Of a stretch of 5,247 nucleotides of DNA, positions 1 through 5,247 are shown piece after piece; the stretch's first letter is position 1; each line of letters begins with the position of its first letter. The notes under the pieces are model-generated. The model was not told where the DNA came from. It saw nothing but the letters and a program-made list of their open reading frames with translations, and searched no databases. The position numbers were made by a program, and so were the translations under genes. This stretch comes from Planctomycetota bacterium (GTDB lineage Bacteria > Planctomycetota > UBA1135 > GCA-002686595), in the NCBI GenBank assembly GCA_021776885.1, contig JAJFFA010001019.1, positions 1 through 5,247 on the forward strand. The letters run 5' to 3'.

Positions 1-605
1 TCCTGCAGGCGCTCCGACTGGATCAAGCGCTTGGGGACGTAGATGTCGTCCTTGGACTGCTTGAACAGAGCCGACTCCTGACGCAGGACGCCGACGCCGC
101 CCTTGTCGAGCACGAACATTCCGCCACCGGTCCGCGCCGGAGCATTCGCCGCGTCGGCCTCGGACTCGGACTCGGCGCCATCACGCTCGCGGGGTTTGCG
201 CTCTACGCCCTCGCTCGGGCGCTGGCCGCCGCCCCCCTCGCCGTCGCGCTGCCCCCCGCGTCCGCGACGCTTGCGTCCGCCACGGCGCGACCCACGCCTG
301 CGGCCTTCGCGCTGCCCCTCACGCTGGCCGTCGGCGTTTCCTCCGCCCTGGTTTCCGCCGGGGTTTCCGTCCTGGCCCTTGGCCTGGCTGTCGGCTTCCT
401 TGCCGTTCTGGTTCGCGTTCCCACCCTCGCTGCGCTCAGGGGAGTCCGCGGATCGCTCGGCGCCAGCGCCCGAACCCTCGGCTGGCTTCTTGCGCCGCGA
501 ACGCCGACGCTTCTTCGTCGTACGCTCGCCGGCGCCCTCTTCACGGATGGCGCCGAAGGGCAGGCTGTCCTGCGCGCTGGTCGGGGTCGAGTCCTTGGAT
601 GCCAC
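1..605 (-). CDS. rho: Transcription termination factor Rho, N-terminal part (gene continues off the left edge)
   Basis: Rho is a hexameric RNA helicase that binds nascent RNA and ends transcription. The visible 201 codons cover the N-terminal extension and the start of the RNA-binding domain. Near the edge, residues about 163-200 read MFVLDKGGVGVLRQ, then KDDIYVPKRLIQSERLQ. This matches the Rho cold-shock-like domain pattern (GVLEIL..GFGFLR, then DDIYVSPSQIRRFNLR in E. coli). Residues 1-162 are low complexity: a basic cluster at 31-40 (KKRRRSRRKK), a Gly/Asn/Gln-rich stretch at about 61-94, an Arg/Gly-rich stretch at about 95-129, and a short acidic stretch at 142-151. No Rho_N helical domain is apparent. 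I chose the GTG start at 605 because GAGGA lies 5 bases upstream; the frame stays open further upstream but is featureless. The Walker A and B motifs lie outside the window, so ATPase function is not seen. An RNA-binding protein of another type is possible but less likely. Confidence 0.85.
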   Translation of the reverse strand, partial: MASKDSTPTSAQDSLPFGAIREEGAGERTTKKRRRSRRKKPAEGSGAGAERSADSPERSEGGNANQNGKEADSQAKGQDGNPGGNQGGGNADGQREGQREGRRRGSRRGGRKRRGRGGQRDGEGGGGQRPSEGVERKPRERDGAESESEADAANAPARTGGGMFVLDKGGVGVLRQESALFKQSKDDIYVPKRLIQSERLQ

Positions 606-610
606 ACGAA

Positions 611-615
611 TCCTC
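611..615 (-). promoter_or_regulatory. Ribosome binding site for rho
   Basis: GAGGA on the minus strand ends 5 bases before a GTG codon at 605. It is the clearest Shine-Dalgarno-like sequence in the window and decides the non-ATG start chosen for rho. Confidence 0.65.
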
Positions 616-673
616 GTGTTGGGGTCAGCCGTCTGGCTGCGCGGTCGAGAGGGACCGCGACCAATGGGAGTGG

Positions 674-700
674 GTCGAACTCGACGGAATGCGAGTTGAC
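674..700 (-). other. Hairpin in the presumed rho leader
   Basis: The arms GTC-AACTCG and CGAGTT-GAC pair over 9 bp with a single one-base bulge (G677) and an 8-base loop. On the minus strand the hairpin lies about 70-95 bases upstream of the rho start and just after a T8 tract. The T-run precedes the hairpin, so it is not an intrinsic terminator for rho. A leader RNA structure is possible because rho is commonly autoregulated through its leader, but no function is shown here. Confidence 0.35.
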
Positions 701-1021
701 GCCAAAAAAAAGAGGCGGGTCAAGGCGGCCGAGCACGCGCGCGGGCTTCTGCCGAAACCTGGATCGAGCGGGCTTCCTCGTGGGCGATCCACCGGACTTG
801 CTTCCGAACGGTCCCTCGCACGGAGGGGCCTGGGAGGCGGGCGGGGAGCGCCGGAGCGACGGGATCGAGCGGATCGATCCAACCGAACCAGGGGCGGGGC
901 CTGGCCCCGAACCCCAGTCAGAAATCCTACCCCTAGGTACCCAGCCGTAGACGCGGATTCAAAGGAAAAAGTCAAGCACCCACGCGGCCCTCGCCCTGGC
1001 GCAGGGGGCCCGCGTCCGGTA

Positions 1022-1405
1022 GTGCTAGCCGGCGTGACCCTGCTCTTCGTCGTCGGGCTGGGAGGCTTCGTGGGCGCGATCGCGCGCTACGGGCTCTCGA
1101 CCTGGGCCGCGCGCCACGCCGAGCGCTTCCCCCTGGGAACCCTCGCCGTCAACGTCGTGGGTTGCTTCGCCATAGGAGCCTTGTCCCTCGTCGCGGAGCG
1201 CTCGAACCTGTCCGAGACCACGCGGCACTTCCTCGCGGTCGGCGTCCTGGGTTCCCTGACGACGTTCTCGACCTTCGGCATCGAGACCTTCTCGCTCCTG
1301 CGCACGGGCTCCCTCGTGGCGGCGGGCACCAACGTCGCGGCCAACGTCGGCCTGGGCCTGGTCGCGGTCGTGGCGGGACGCGCCCTCGCCCGGGGCCTGG
1401 CCTAG
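1022..1405 (+). CDS. crcB: Fluoride ion channel CrcB/FluC
   Basis: CrcB (FluC) is a small inner-membrane protein that works as an antiparallel dual-topology dimer and exports fluoride. The 127-residue product has the usual family length and four hydrophobic segments, at about 5-27, 38-57, 68-93 and 98-122. Visible family motifs are GGFVGAIARY (14-23), GTLAVNVVG (39-47, with the pore-lining Asn44) and GVLGSLTTFSTF (74-85). The last contains the Phe-box residues Phe82 and Phe85 and the central sodium-site region. The frame is open far upstream, so the start is a judgement: GTG at 1022 gives a typical N-terminus, and GTG at 1034 is the alternative. An AGGGGG at 1003-1008 is a distant possible ribosome binding site. 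The gene stands alone, divergent from rho and convergent with tRNA-Pro. All key residues look intact, so it is probably functional. Confidence 0.95.
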   Translation: MLAGVTLLFVVGLGGFVGAIARYGLSTWAARHAERFPLGTLAVNVVGCFAIGALSLVAERSNLSETTRHFLAVGVLGSLTTFSTFGIETFSLLRTGSLVAAGTNVAANVGLGLVAVVAGRALARGLA

Positions 1406-1414
1406 GGAGGCGAC

Positions 1415-1427
1415 GGGCCGACGGCCC
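1415..1427 (+). terminator. Possible weak hairpin after crcB
   Basis: GGGCC and GGCCC pair around a 3-base loop, starting 10 bases after the crcB stop. There is no T-tract after it, so an intrinsic terminator is doubtful; Rho-dependent ending is as likely. Confidence 0.2.
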
Positions 1428-1430
1428 CAA

Positions 1431-1466
1431 GGCCGAGTCATCCGGCCGAGTCATCCGGCCGAGTCA
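1431..1466. repeat. 13-bp tandem repeat, 2.8 copies
   Basis: The unit GGCCGAGTCATCC occurs perfectly at 1431-1443 and 1444-1456, followed by the first 10 bases of a third copy at 1457-1466. It lies between the convergent crcB and tRNA-Pro genes and is outside any gene I accept. It looks like replication slippage. Each unit begins with GGCC, so it also offers short self-complementary segments. Confidence 0.9.
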
Positions 1467-1508
1467 GGGGCTGGGCTCCCTGGCGGCGAACCATCTCGGC
1501 GGACCCGG

Positions 1509-1524
1509 CTGCGTCACGACGCAG
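1509..1524 (-). terminator. Hairpin downstream of tRNA-Pro, possible terminator
   Basis: CTGCGT and ACGCAG form a 6-bp stem with a CGTG tetraloop on the minus strand; the whole 16 bases are nearly palindromic. It starts 20 bases beyond the tRNA 3' end. No T-run follows (the next bases are CCGGG), so its role as a terminator or as a 3' processing signal is only plausible. Confidence 0.3.
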
Positions 1525-1544
1525 GCCCTGGGTGACCGTGAGAA

Positions 1545-1621
1545 TGGTCGGGGTGAGAGGATTTGAACCTCCGACCTCTGCGACCCGAACGCAGCGCTCT
1601 ACCAAGCTGAGCCACACCCCG
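1545..1621 (-). tRNA. tRNA-Pro, anticodon CGG
   Basis: The 77-base minus-strand sequence folds into a complete cloverleaf. The acceptor stem is CGGGGTG with CACCCCG. The D stem is GCTC/GAGC with loop AGCTTGGTA. The anticodon stem is CTGCG/CGCAG with loop TTCGGGT. The variable loop is AGGTC, and the T stem is GGAGG/CCTCT (one G-U pair) with loop TTCAAAT. The anticodon CGG reads the proline codon CCG, with G37 next to it as expected for TrmD methylation. The C1-G72 pair and A73 are the bacterial tRNA-Pro identity features, and the CCA end is encoded in the DNA. It has its own promoter just upstream, within the gap after the HEAT-VWA gene. Confidence 0.97.
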
Positions 1622-1636
1622 ACCGAAGGGGCAGAC

Positions 1637-1665
1637 AATCTAGGGGCGGGTCCCGCCAGGGTCAA
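1637..1665 (-). promoter_or_regulatory. Sigma70-type promoter of tRNA-Pro
   Basis: On the minus strand, TTGACC (1665-1660) is followed by a 17-bp spacer and TAGATT (1642-1637). This matches consensus at 5 of 6 and 4 of 6 positions with ideal spacing. The tRNA begins 15 bases after the -10, which would leave a leader of roughly 8 bases. The bases after the -10 (GTCTGCCCC) are GC-rich, the kind of discriminator associated with stringent control of stable RNA genes; that regulation is inference. The spacer contains a perfect palindrome, GGCGGG, T, CCCGCC, at 1645-1657. Confidence 0.75.
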
Positions 1666-1680
1666 CGCCGCCGGGTGAAT

Positions 1681-1697
1681 CCCGGTCCGATTCCGGG
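1681..1697 (-). terminator. Hairpin just after the HEAT-VWA stop codon
   Basis: CCCGG and CCGGG pair across a 7-base loop, beginning 2 bases after the stop codon on the minus strand. An alternative pairing, GAATC with GATTC, overlaps it. The stem is short and not followed by a T-run, so this is a weak terminator candidate only. Confidence 0.25.
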
Positions 1698-1699
1698 CC

Positions 1700-3256
1700 C
1701 TATTTGCCCAGGTCGACGAAGACCCCGCCGTTCTGCTCCGCCAGGCGCTCCATGAAGCTCTTCTGGAAGTCGCCGATCGCGATGCAGTGGATCACGACGC
1801 GGCGCAGGGAGTTCGCTTCCTCCACCGCGTTCAGGATGTCGTTCGCGTCGACGTAGCGGCCGTGGGTCGGTCGGCCGTCCGAGAGGAAGAAGATCGTGTC
1901 GACGTCGACCTCGTAGTCGTCCCGTCGAGCCCCTTCCTCGGGGATGCCGAGGGCCCAGGCCAGGGCGCCGTAGGTGTTGGTCTTGCCCGACGAGAGGTCG
2001 GCCGAGCCGGTCAAGCCCGCCGCGGCCAGGCCCTCCTTCGAGTGTCCGCCCAGGGGTTCGAGCCGGTTGGCCCAGTCGGCAGCGCTCGACTTGTTGAGCA
2101 CGTTGGCCGTGACCAGGGTCTTCTTCCACGACTTCAACTCGGTGGCGAACGACAGGATGTTGAACTTCACGTAGGACTCGAGGCCCTCGACCGTGCGCGC
2201 CAGCTCGGTCTTCACGATGTCCATGCGCGCGTACGACGGGTAGTCGCCCTCCTCGAAGCGCTCCTTCTCGATCACTTCGTTCTCCATCGAGCCCGAGATG
2301 TCGATCACGAACAGGATCGAGCGGCTGGGGGTATCGATGCCGTGGTAGCTCGTTCCCGTGGGCGGCGTGTACTCGGCCTGGCGCTCCGCCTGGCGCTCAC
2401 GCAGCGCCGCCAGCTCCGCGTCCGAGGGGATCTCGTAGGTCTCGGCGTAGCTGTCCCAGAAGCGCTGCCACAGATCGAGCCGCTGGCCAAAGCCCTTGCC
2501 CGTCAGATCGTCGAGGGCACGGGCGAGGTCCTCGACCAGGCGCCCCTCCTCGATGGCCATGCGCTCCAGCAGCGGACCGACCGAGCGCGTCCGACGCACC
2601 TTGCCCAGGGCCGCGATGGCCGCCGAGCGCACCTGCCACGAGTCGTCCTCGAGGGACGCGAGGGCCGGGTCGATGACGAGCTCCGAGTCGCGCGCCGCCA
2701 GGGACTCGAGAGCCGCCGCGCGCACGGCCACCTCGGGGTCGCTGGTCAGGGGCAAGAGCAGCGGCCCGATCCGCGGCACCTCCTCGGGATCTTCGTCCTC
2801 GAGGGCGACGGGCTCATCGGCCTGCGCCAGGGCCAGCACGGCGCGACGCCGGACCTGCCACTCCCGATCGGGCAGGCAAGCCAGCAGAGCGCGGGCGGTT
2901 CCCTTGTAGTTCCCCAGGGTGATGGCGCGCAGGATCCCGGTGCGCACCTCGGAGCTCTTGTCCTTCTCGAGGATCTCCAGCAACGCGGCGACCGGCGCGG
3001 GCTCCTTGAAGCCGCTGAGCACCTGAATGGCCGCGCCGACCACCTCGGCGTCGTCGTCCTTCAAGACCGGCACCAGGGCGCCGACGACCCCCTTCGTCTC
3101 GTTGCCTTCGAGGGCCCGGACCGCCTCCACGCGCACGGAGGTCTCCTTGTACTTGCGGAAGTACTTCTTGAATTCGCGCACGATGTCGTCGTCCGGCGGA
3201 GCGACGAGCAGGGCGGACAGGAGCGCAAAGAGGGCGAGGACGGACTTCATGGGCAT
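1700..3256 (-). CDS. Secreted HEAT-repeat and von Willebrand factor A domain protein
   Basis: The 518-residue protein begins with Lys4 and a hydrophobic run (VLALFALLSALLVA, 6-19), a likely Sec signal peptide ending near residue 19 and followed by an acidic stretch. Residues about 37-270 hold roughly seven HEAT-type helical repeats, with recurring E/D-VR-AA--AL patterns (for example 41-49, 207-217). The last ends in LTGKGFG plus a Trp-rich segment, common in planctomycete HEAT proteins. A charged linker (about 275-300) leads to a VWA domain at about 312-518. Its MIDAS metal site is intact: DISGS (Asp319, Ser321, Ser323), Thr426 in GKTNTYG, and Asp460 in FLSDGRPT. Such domains bind a divalent metal and a protein partner; the partner is unknown. 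No catalytic domain is visible. ATG 3256 is used; ATG 3250 would give MKSVLALF and serves as well. Neither has a clear ribosome binding site. It lies 102 bases after the TPR gene on the same strand. Confidence 0.9.
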   Translation of the reverse strand: MPMKSVLALFALLSALLVAPPDDDIVREFKKYFRKYKETSVRVEAVRALEGNETKGVVGALVPVLKDDDAEVVGAAIQVLSGFKEPAPVAALLEILEKDKSSEVRTGILRAITLGNYKGTARALLACLPDREWQVRRRAVLALAQADEPVALEDEDPEEVPRIGPLLLPLTSDPEVAVRAAALESLAARDSELVIDPALASLEDDSWQVRSAAIAALGKVRRTRSVGPLLERMAIEEGRLVEDLARALDDLTGKGFGQRLDLWQRFWDSYAETYEIPSDAELAALRERQAERQAEYTPPTGTSYHGIDTPSRSILFVIDISGSMENEVIEKERFEEGDYPSYARMDIVKTELARTVEGLESYVKFNILSFATELKSWKKTLVTANVLNKSSAADWANRLEPLGGHSKEGLAAAGLTGSADLSSGKTNTYGALAWALGIPEEGARRDDYEVDVDTIFFLSDGRPTHGRYVDANDILNAVEEANSLRRVVIHCIAIGDFQKSFMERLAEQNGGVFVDLGK

Positions 3257-3358
3257 CGCTGGGCAGACGGGCTCGGGCGTACGGGTCCAATGTACCCCCG
3301 GCGCCGCTCCAGTTACCCCCCCCAGTCGCCGCCCGTCCCGGGAACCTGCCCCCCGCCG

Positions 3359-5247
3359 CTATTGCGGACGCGAGCGCCGCACCGCCTGCTGCGTGCCGGC
3401 GCTCAGGCCCCGCGGGTTCTCGGCCGAGACGCACACGACACTGACCATGCGATCGTCCGGGATGCGCAGGGAGAGGCGCAGCTGCCCACGGCTTCCCGTC
3501 GCGTCCGGAGTCCACTCGGCGCCGAATAGGCTGACCCAGCGCTGGACGCCGTCCTGCTCGACCTCGACCCCGGCCAGGCCCGAGGGATCCTCGATGGTCG
3601 CCAGGAGCTCGAACTCACCGTTCGGGTCCGCAGACGAGGTGTCGATGCGCACCCGCGGCGGATAGGTCCGGGCCCTGGCGGCCTCGTCGGGCGCCGCGAT
3701 ACCGGTGGTACCGGCCAGGGCGCTCGGCGGCGCCTGCGCCACCTCGAGCTCCAGCGGCAGCGCCTCATCGCGGCGTCCGACGACGCGCAGCAGGGCAGCC
3801 AGCTCCAGCGTGGCGTCGAGCCGAGCCGGATCGCCGGCGGGCCGCGCGCCGCGCAGCTCCTCGACGATGTCCCGGCGCAGCTCGAGGGCCTCAGCGAAGC
3901 GGCACTCGCCCTGGTAGGCCGCCGCCCTGCCCATGCGCTCGGTCAGGTCTGCGGCCACGCTGGCTTCGACCGCCCGCGCAGCGACGATCTCCTCGAGCAG
4001 GCGTGCGGCGGCCTGCTCCCCCTCGATCTGGCGCAGCAAGAGCACGAGCCCCAGGCGCGCGTCCTGCAGCGTCGGGTGGTCGGGGGGCAGGGTGCGCTCG
4101 AAGGCGGCCACCGCCTCCTGCCGCAGGTCGCGCGCGGCGTCCATGTTGCCGAGCTGCTCCTCGACCCGGGCCAAGGTCCGGCGCGTGTTCTGGACGTCGG
4201 GGTGGTCCGTCCCCTGGCTGCGCTCACGCTCGGCGAGCAGCTGGACCAAGAGCGCGCGCGCCTCACCCTCGCGACCGTCCTCGGCGATGCACTCGGCCTC
4301 GGCTTCGCGCAGAGCCAGGGTTTCACGCTCGTCCGCCTGCCCCCGGGCAGCCGCCTCGCAGCGCTTGCGGTAGAGCTCGGCCGCGGCGCCGGCGTAGCCC
4401 TCCCGGCGGCGGGACTCGGCCAACCCGCGATGGGCCCTGCGTGACGCGGAGCTGCCCTCGGGCAGCTTGGCAGCGGCCTTCCCGAACAGGTCGGCCGCAG
4501 CACCGAAGTCTTCGTCGCGCAGGGCCGTCTCGCCGAGCTCGAGCTGGATCAGAGGATCCTCCGCGTCGCTGCCGCTTCCGGACTGGACCTGGCCGAAGAG
4601 CTCGCGCGCCGCGCCCCCCGGGCCCGCACCGCGCGGACTCCCCTGCGCCCGGCGGGTCGACCACAGGCGTCGCTGCGCGGCTTCCCGCGCGGGGTCGTTC
4701 TCGGTCAGCGAGGCGACGATCTGCTGCTCCTGCTCCTCCGCCGCCACGAAGTCGCCCTGGGCCTTGAGCGTGTCCGCCAGGCAGCCGCGCAGGCCGAGGG
4801 CCTGGGGAACCGCGCCGAAGCCGCTGGCGTTCAGGTTCGCGAGCACCTCCTCGAGCAAGCCCCGCGCCGCGGCGAGCTTGCCCAGGGCCAGGCGTACCTT
4901 GGCCAGGTCCAGCTGAGCTTCGAGCAGCTGGGCATCGTAGGCCGGCAGGCGGTTGGCACCCTCCTCGAGAGCCCCGCTCAGGGTCTCCTCGGCCGCCGCC
5001 AGGTCTCCTGCGTCGACTTCCTCGTCCGCCTGCGTCTGCCCGCTGGCGAGCTCTGTATCTGCCCCATTACGGGGCGGCGCCCCGCCGCTGGCACGGGGCG
5101 GCCCCCCGCCGCTGGCGTCGTCGGCCGCTCCGCCCGAGGCCTCCGACTGCGCGCGCACCTGGGCCAGGGCCTCCTCGATCAGGGCCTCCTCGACCTGGCC
5201 CTCGGGCAGTCCGCGCCCCGGGTCGCCGGCCAGGGCCGGGGCGCTGG
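3359..5247 (-). CDS. TPR-repeat protein with C-terminal Ig-like domain (start beyond the right edge)
   Basis: The frame is open to the right edge, so the N-terminus is missing; an internal GTG at 5158 could start a 599-residue form, used for numbering here. The part before residue about 40 is Gly/Pro/Ala-rich and disordered. Residues about 45-475 are helical TPR-like hairpins with Ala-rich packing and repeated A-L--G----A motifs. The clearest is kinesin-light-chain style at about 318-395, with HPDVQNTRRTLARVEEQLG and then DHPTLQDARLGLVLLL. Such repeats bind other proteins. After a Pro/Ala linker, residues about 500-590 look like a beta-sandwich (PPRVRI, FELLATIEDPSGLAGVEV, VVCVSAENPRGLSAGT), probably Ig- or fibronectin-like. 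I do not recognise a specific family. Planctomycetes often place TPRs after a Ser/Thr kinase or a signal peptide, so the unseen N-terminus may decide the role. It is codirectional with the HEAT-VWA gene. Confidence 0.8.
   Translation of the reverse strand, partial: SAPALAGDPGRGLPEGQVEEALIEEALAQVRAQSEASGGAADDASGGGPPRASGGAPPRNGADTELASGQTQADEEVDAGDLAAAEETLSGALEEGANRLPAYDAQLLEAQLDLAKVRLALGKLAAARGLLEEVLANLNASGFGAVPQALGLRGCLADTLKAQGDFVAAEEQEQQIVASLTENDPAREAAQRRLWSTRRAQGSPRGAGPGGAARELFGQVQSGSGSDAEDPLIQLELGETALRDEDFGAAADLFGKAAAKLPEGSSASRRAHRGLAESRRREGYAGAAAELYRKRCEAAARGQADERETLALREAEAECIAEDGREGEARALLVQLLAERERSQGTDHPDVQNTRRTLARVEEQLGNMDAARDLRQEAVAAFERTLPPDHPTLQDARLGLVLLLRQIEGEQAAARLLEEIVAARAVEASVAADLTERMGRAAAYQGECRFAEALELRRDIVEELRGARPAGDPARLDATLELAALLRVVGRRDEALPLELEVAQAPPSALAGTTGIAAPDEAARARTYPPRVRIDTSSADPNGEFELLATIEDPSGLAGVEVEQDGVQRWVSLFGAEWTPDATGSRGQLRLSLRIPDDRMVSVVCVSAENPRGLSAGTQQAVRRSRPQ
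5069..5116. repeat. 24-bp tandem duplication inside the TPR gene
   Basis: Two adjacent 24-bp units (5069-5092 and 5093-5116) differ at one base. Being a multiple of three, they keep the frame and encode ASGGGPPR followed by ASGGAPPR in the disordered segment before the TPR region. This is a recent-looking in-frame slippage product in a linker. Confidence 0.9.

Larger units (their letters stand above)
606..1021. other. Divergent intergenic region between rho and crcB
   Basis: This 416-base stretch must hold the rho promoter and leader (leftward) and the crcB promoter (rightward). It contains a hairpin at 674-700, an A8 tract at 704-711 (T8 on the rho-sense strand), and a GC-rich inverted repeat at 896-908 (GGGGCC, T, GGCCCC). 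TTGAC-type hexamers occur on the minus strand at 718-723 and 970-975, but neither has a convincing -10 partner. I see no tRNA, no fluoride riboswitch consensus and no persuasive small gene. The open frames crossing it are Arg/Gly/Pro-rich and look like GC-rich chance frames. Confidence 0.6.

Noticed and set aside
694..723. Candidate rho promoter, TTGACC with TCAACT 18 bp apart on the minus strand
   Set aside because: The -35 is good, but the -10 matches only 3 of 6 positions and the T8 tract may create the resemblance by chance.
103..736. Open frames of 198 residues (plus) and 177 residues (minus) over the rho start
   Set aside because: Both are Arg/Pro/Ser-rich shadows of the repetitive rho N-terminus. 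The minus frame that runs to the edge carries the Rho motifs and a ribosome binding site.
696..950. An 84-residue plus-strand open frame in the rho-crcB gap
   Set aside because: It starts at a non-ATG codon, has no ribosome binding site and its product has no domain or hydrophobic pattern.
946..975. Second candidate minus-strand promoter with TTGACT
   Set aside because: No hexamer at 16-18 bp spacing matches a -10 at more than 3 positions.
599..1021. A 140-residue N-terminal extension of CrcB in the same open frame
   Set aside because: It is Arg/Gly/Pro-rich with no recognisable domain, CrcB proteins are about 125 residues, and the membrane motifs begin only at about 1034. The frame is open because of high GC.
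606..1021. Fluoride riboswitch upstream of crcB
   Set aside because: I looked for the conserved GGCGAUGG and GUUCGCC elements and found neither. A covariance search would settle it.
1545..1621. tRNA-Pro 3' end as an integration site for a mobile element
   Set aside because: There is no integrase, no direct repeat of the tRNA 3' end, and the flanking genes are housekeeping or chromosomal in character.
1438..1665. A 75-residue minus-strand open frame across the tRNA
   Set aside because: It is the translation of tRNA-Pro and its flanks (the VGGSNPLTP-type peptide typical of tRNA read-through frames), not a gene.
1787..3529. A 580-residue plus-strand open frame
   Set aside because: It is antisense to the HEAT-VWA and TPR genes. 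Those show signal peptide, repeat and MIDAS motifs, whereas the antisense product is Arg/Gly/Leu-rich with no domain.

Overview
The window is a GC-rich bacterial chromosomal segment. It most resembles a planctomycete-type genome: it has a secreted HEAT-repeat plus von Willebrand A (VWA) protein, a large low-complexity TPR protein, very long arginine/proline-rich antisense frames, and poor Shine-Dalgarno sequences on most genes. The phylum is an inference from gene style and was not confirmed by any search; Myxococcota or another GC-rich phylum is possible.

Layout from left to right. (1) Positions 1-605, minus strand: the first 201 codons of a gene that runs off the left edge. It is almost certainly transcription termination factor Rho, with a long Gly/Arg/Gln/Asn-rich disordered N-terminus followed by the start of the cold-shock-like RNA-binding domain. 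(2) Positions 606-1021: a 416-base divergent intergenic region holding the rho leader and whatever drives crcB. I see one hairpin, an A8 tract and GC-rich inverted repeats, but no fluoride riboswitch. (3) Positions 1022-1405, plus strand: a complete crcB/fluC fluoride channel gene. (4) Positions 1406-1544: a convergent intergenic region with a 13-bp tandem repeat and terminator-like hairpins. (5) Positions 1545-1621, minus strand: tRNA-Pro(CGG) with an encoded CCA end, preceded by a well-formed sigma70-type promoter at 1637-1665. (6) Positions 1700-3256, minus strand: a signal-peptide HEAT-repeat/VWA protein with an intact MIDAS metal site. (7) Positions 3359-5247, minus strand: a long TPR-repeat protein with a C-terminal Ig-like domain, running off the right edge.

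How the genes relate: the TPR and HEAT-VWA genes are codirectional with a 102-base gap. They may be co-transcribed or functionally linked as two repeat-scaffold proteins, but that is inference. Rho, CrcB and tRNA-Pro are independent housekeeping functions. No mobile element, CRISPR array, phage gene or defence system is visible. The most notable points are the Rho N-terminus, which lacks the usual helical Rho_N domain and carries a condensate-type disordered segment, and the tRNA promoter whose 17-bp spacer is largely a perfect palindrome.
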